A model generated the notes under the pieces. The model did no database searches. It was given only the letters and a program-made list of their open reading frames with translations, and was not told where the DNA came from. The position numbers and the translations under genes are program-made. This document shows positions 4,617 to 6,208 of a stretch of DNA of 6,208 nucleotides, in pieces. The stretch spans positions 1 through 6,208 of the forward strand of contig CAMWTF010000157.1 of assembly GCA_947177105.1 (NCBI GenBank). Reading direction: 5' to 3'. Within the stretch, counting starts at the first letter, position 1. Each line of letters begins with the position of its first letter. This DNA is from an uncultured Lachnospiraceae bacterium (lineage in GTDB: Bacteria; Bacillota; Clostridia; Lachnospirales; Lachnospiraceae).

Positions 4617-6208
4617 ATGTATGATTTTGAAAAGAAACGACTTCCTATCGGAATCGAGAACTTTGAGGAGATGCGCACGGATGAATATTATTATGTGGAT
4701 AAGACGGCATTCATTATAGACTTGCTCCGCAGACGAGGCAAGGTAAATCTGTTTACCCGCCCCCGGCGCTTTGGGAAAACGTTGAATATGGCTATGCTGG
4801 GCAGCTTTTTCCGGATCGGCGGCGATAAGTCAATATTTGACGGACTGGACATAGCAAAGAATACGGCTCTGTGTGAAAAGTATATGGGAAAGTTTCCAGT
4901 GATATCGATCAGCCTGAAAAGTGTGAATGGAGCCGATTATGCCACTGCCCGTGCGCTTATGTGTCTGACCATTGGCAAGGAGGCAATGAAGTTTTATGAT
5001 TTGCTGGCCAGTGATCAGCTTACTGATGAAGATAAGAAAGTATACAGGCAGCTGATCAATGTGGATTCCACCGGGCAGAGTGTCTATGCCATGTCGGACA
5101 CAACATTGATGGGAAGCCTGAATACGCTGTCCGTGTTATTGGAAAAGCATTATGGAAGAAAAGTAATTATTCTGATCGACGAGTATGATGTGCCTCTGGC
5201 AAAGGCCAATGAACAGGGATACTATGACCAGATGATCGTTTTGATACGCAATATGTTTGAGAGTGCTCTCAAAACTAATGACAGCCTGCATTTTGCAGTG
5301 CTGACAGGATGTTTGCGGGTATCGAAAGAGAGCATCTTCACAGGGCTAAATAATTTGCTTGTTTTTTCTATTACAGATCCGGAATGCGACTCCTATTTTG
5401 GTTTCACAGATAATGAAGTAAAAGAAATGCTGGAATACTATGGACTAGATGACAAATATGATGTGATAAAGGAATGGTATGATGGGTATCATTTTGGGGA
5501 TACAGATGTGTACTGCCCTTGGGATGTGATTAGTTATGTTAATAAACTTTTGGTAAAACGTAATTGGCAGCCTCAAAATTACTGGGCCAATACCAGCAGC
5601 AATGATGTGCTGAGGCGGCTGCTCATGAAAGCGTCCTCAGAGACAAGGGATGAGATAGAGCGTCTGATTGCCGGTGAAGCCGTTGTGAAGCAGCTCAATG
5701 AGGAATTGACCTATAAGGAATTATACGACAACATTGAAAATGTATGGAGTGTTCTCTTTGCCACAGGGTATTTGACTCAGCAGGGGGAAACCAACGGGAG
5801 GATGAGCAGGCTGGTTATTCCCAACAGGGAGATCCATGATATTTTCATGACACAGATCCGGGGATGGATGCAGGAAAAAGCTCGAGAGGACAGAGCGAGG
5901 CTGAATGCATTCTGCGAGGCTTTCAAGAATGCCGATGGGGAAAAGGTGCAGACCATCTTTACGGAATTTTTGAATGAAACGGTCAGTGTCAGAGATACGG
6001 CAGTCAGAAAAGAGTTAAAGGAAAATTTTTATCACGGTTTTCTGCTGGGCCTGCTGCGCTTTAAAGAGGACTGGAAAGTGATCTCCAACAGGGAGAGCGG
6101 CCAGGGATATGCGGATATCGTCATCGAGATTTTTGCCGAGAAAACAGGTATAGTGATAGAGGTGAAATACGCCGAAAACGGCGATCTGGACGGCGGATGC
6201 AAGGAGGC
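4617..6208 (+). CDS. AAA-ATPase-like protein with C-terminal PD-(D/E)XK nuclease-like domain, 3' partial
   Basis: The frame is open from ATG 4617 to the window's right edge (530 codons visible). The architecture matches the AAA-ATPase-like plus PDDEXK_9 proteins (older name DUF1703) common in gut anaerobes. The N-terminus LPIGIENFEEMR followed by YYYVDKT is the family hallmark. RPRRFGKT (48-55) is its Walker A variant, with K54. VIILIDEYDVPL gives Walker B (D188, E189). LTGCLRVSKESIFTGLNN, EWYDGYHFG and YWANTSSNDVLRRLL follow in the usual order. Near the end, HGFLLGLL precedes a nuclease-like core: D500 in GYADIVI and E515-V-K517 in IEVKY. All catalytic positions seem intact, and family length suggests only a few dozen residues are missing at the right edge. 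TAA at 4614-4616 is in frame directly upstream, so 4617 is the earliest start. AAGGAG (4599-4604) lies a long 12 nt away and GTGGA (4606-4610) 6 nt away, suggesting modest translation. The function is not established; defence or DNA processing is conjecture. Confidence 0.88.
   Translation, partial: MYDFEKKRLPIGIENFEEMRTDEYYYVDKTAFIIDLLRRRGKVNLFTRPRRFGKTLNMAMLGSFFRIGGDKSIFDGLDIAKNTALCEKYMGKFPVISISLKSVNGADYATARALMCLTIGKEAMKFYDLLASDQLTDEDKKVYRQLINVDSTGQSVYAMSDTTLMGSLNTLSVLLEKHYGRKVIILIDEYDVPLAKANEQGYYDQMIVLIRNMFESALKTNDSLHFAVLTGCLRVSKESIFTGLNNLLVFSITDPECDSYFGFTDNEVKEMLEYYGLDDKYDVIKEWYDGYHFGDTDVYCPWDVISYVNKLLVKRNWQPQNYWANTSSNDVLRRLLMKASSETRDEIERLIAGEAVVKQLNEELTYKELYDNIENVWSVLFATGYLTQQGETNGRMSRLVIPNREIHDIFMTQIRGWMQEKAREDRARLNAFCEAFKNADGEKVQTIFTEFLNETVSVRDTAVRKELKENFYHGFLLGLLRFKEDWKVISNRESGQGYADIVIEIFAEKTGIVIEVKYAENGDLDGGCKE

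Noticed and set aside
4463..4678. 71-codon - strand ORF with a hydrophobic C-terminal segment
   Set aside because: It overlaps the promoter and the 5' end of a well-supported + strand gene. The hydrophobic run comes from A/T-rich intergenic DNA and there is no ribosome binding site.

Overview
The window looks like chromosome of an anaerobic Firmicute, most likely a gut Lachnospiraceae/Clostridium cluster XIVa type. This rests on protein style, mid-range GC by eye, sigma-A-type promoters with GG-rich Shine-Dalgarno sites, and an XpaC-TelA gene pair next to an AAA-ATPase/PD-(D/E)XK gene. It is an inference from gene content, not from a marker gene. Every supported gene is on the + strand.

Layout. 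Positions 1-436 hold no confident gene. There is a coding-like remnant interrupted by an in-frame TAA (1-215). A palindrome-rich repeat follows, present as 1.7 tandem copies with a 74-nt period (180-304). After it come a possible 23-codon ORF (316-387) and a promoter with an inverted repeat between its hexamers (373-401). Positions 437-1465 encode a PfkB-family sugar kinase most like 2-dehydro-3-deoxygluconokinase. Positions 1466-1650 hold a well-formed promoter and a leader with two hairpins. Positions 1651-3066 encode a large membrane-anchored XpaC-family protein, and 3138-4307 a TelA-family (toxic anion resistance) protein; the two form an operon closed by an intrinsic terminator at 4361-4392. 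A new promoter (4488-4516) then drives a gene that starts at 4617 and runs off the right edge. It has the AAA-ATPase-like plus PD-(D/E)XK architecture common in anaerobes.

How they fit. The kinase is an independent sugar-acid catabolism gene. XpaC and TelA are regularly found side by side in Firmicutes and probably act together at the cell envelope; their biochemistry is not established. The nuclease-like gene has its own promoter, lies behind a terminator, and is probably a separately acquired accessory gene. I do not see a clearly new multi-gene system. The least explained parts are the palindromic repeat block near the left edge, the hairpin leader of the xpaC-telA operon, and the expanded architecture of the XpaC-like protein.
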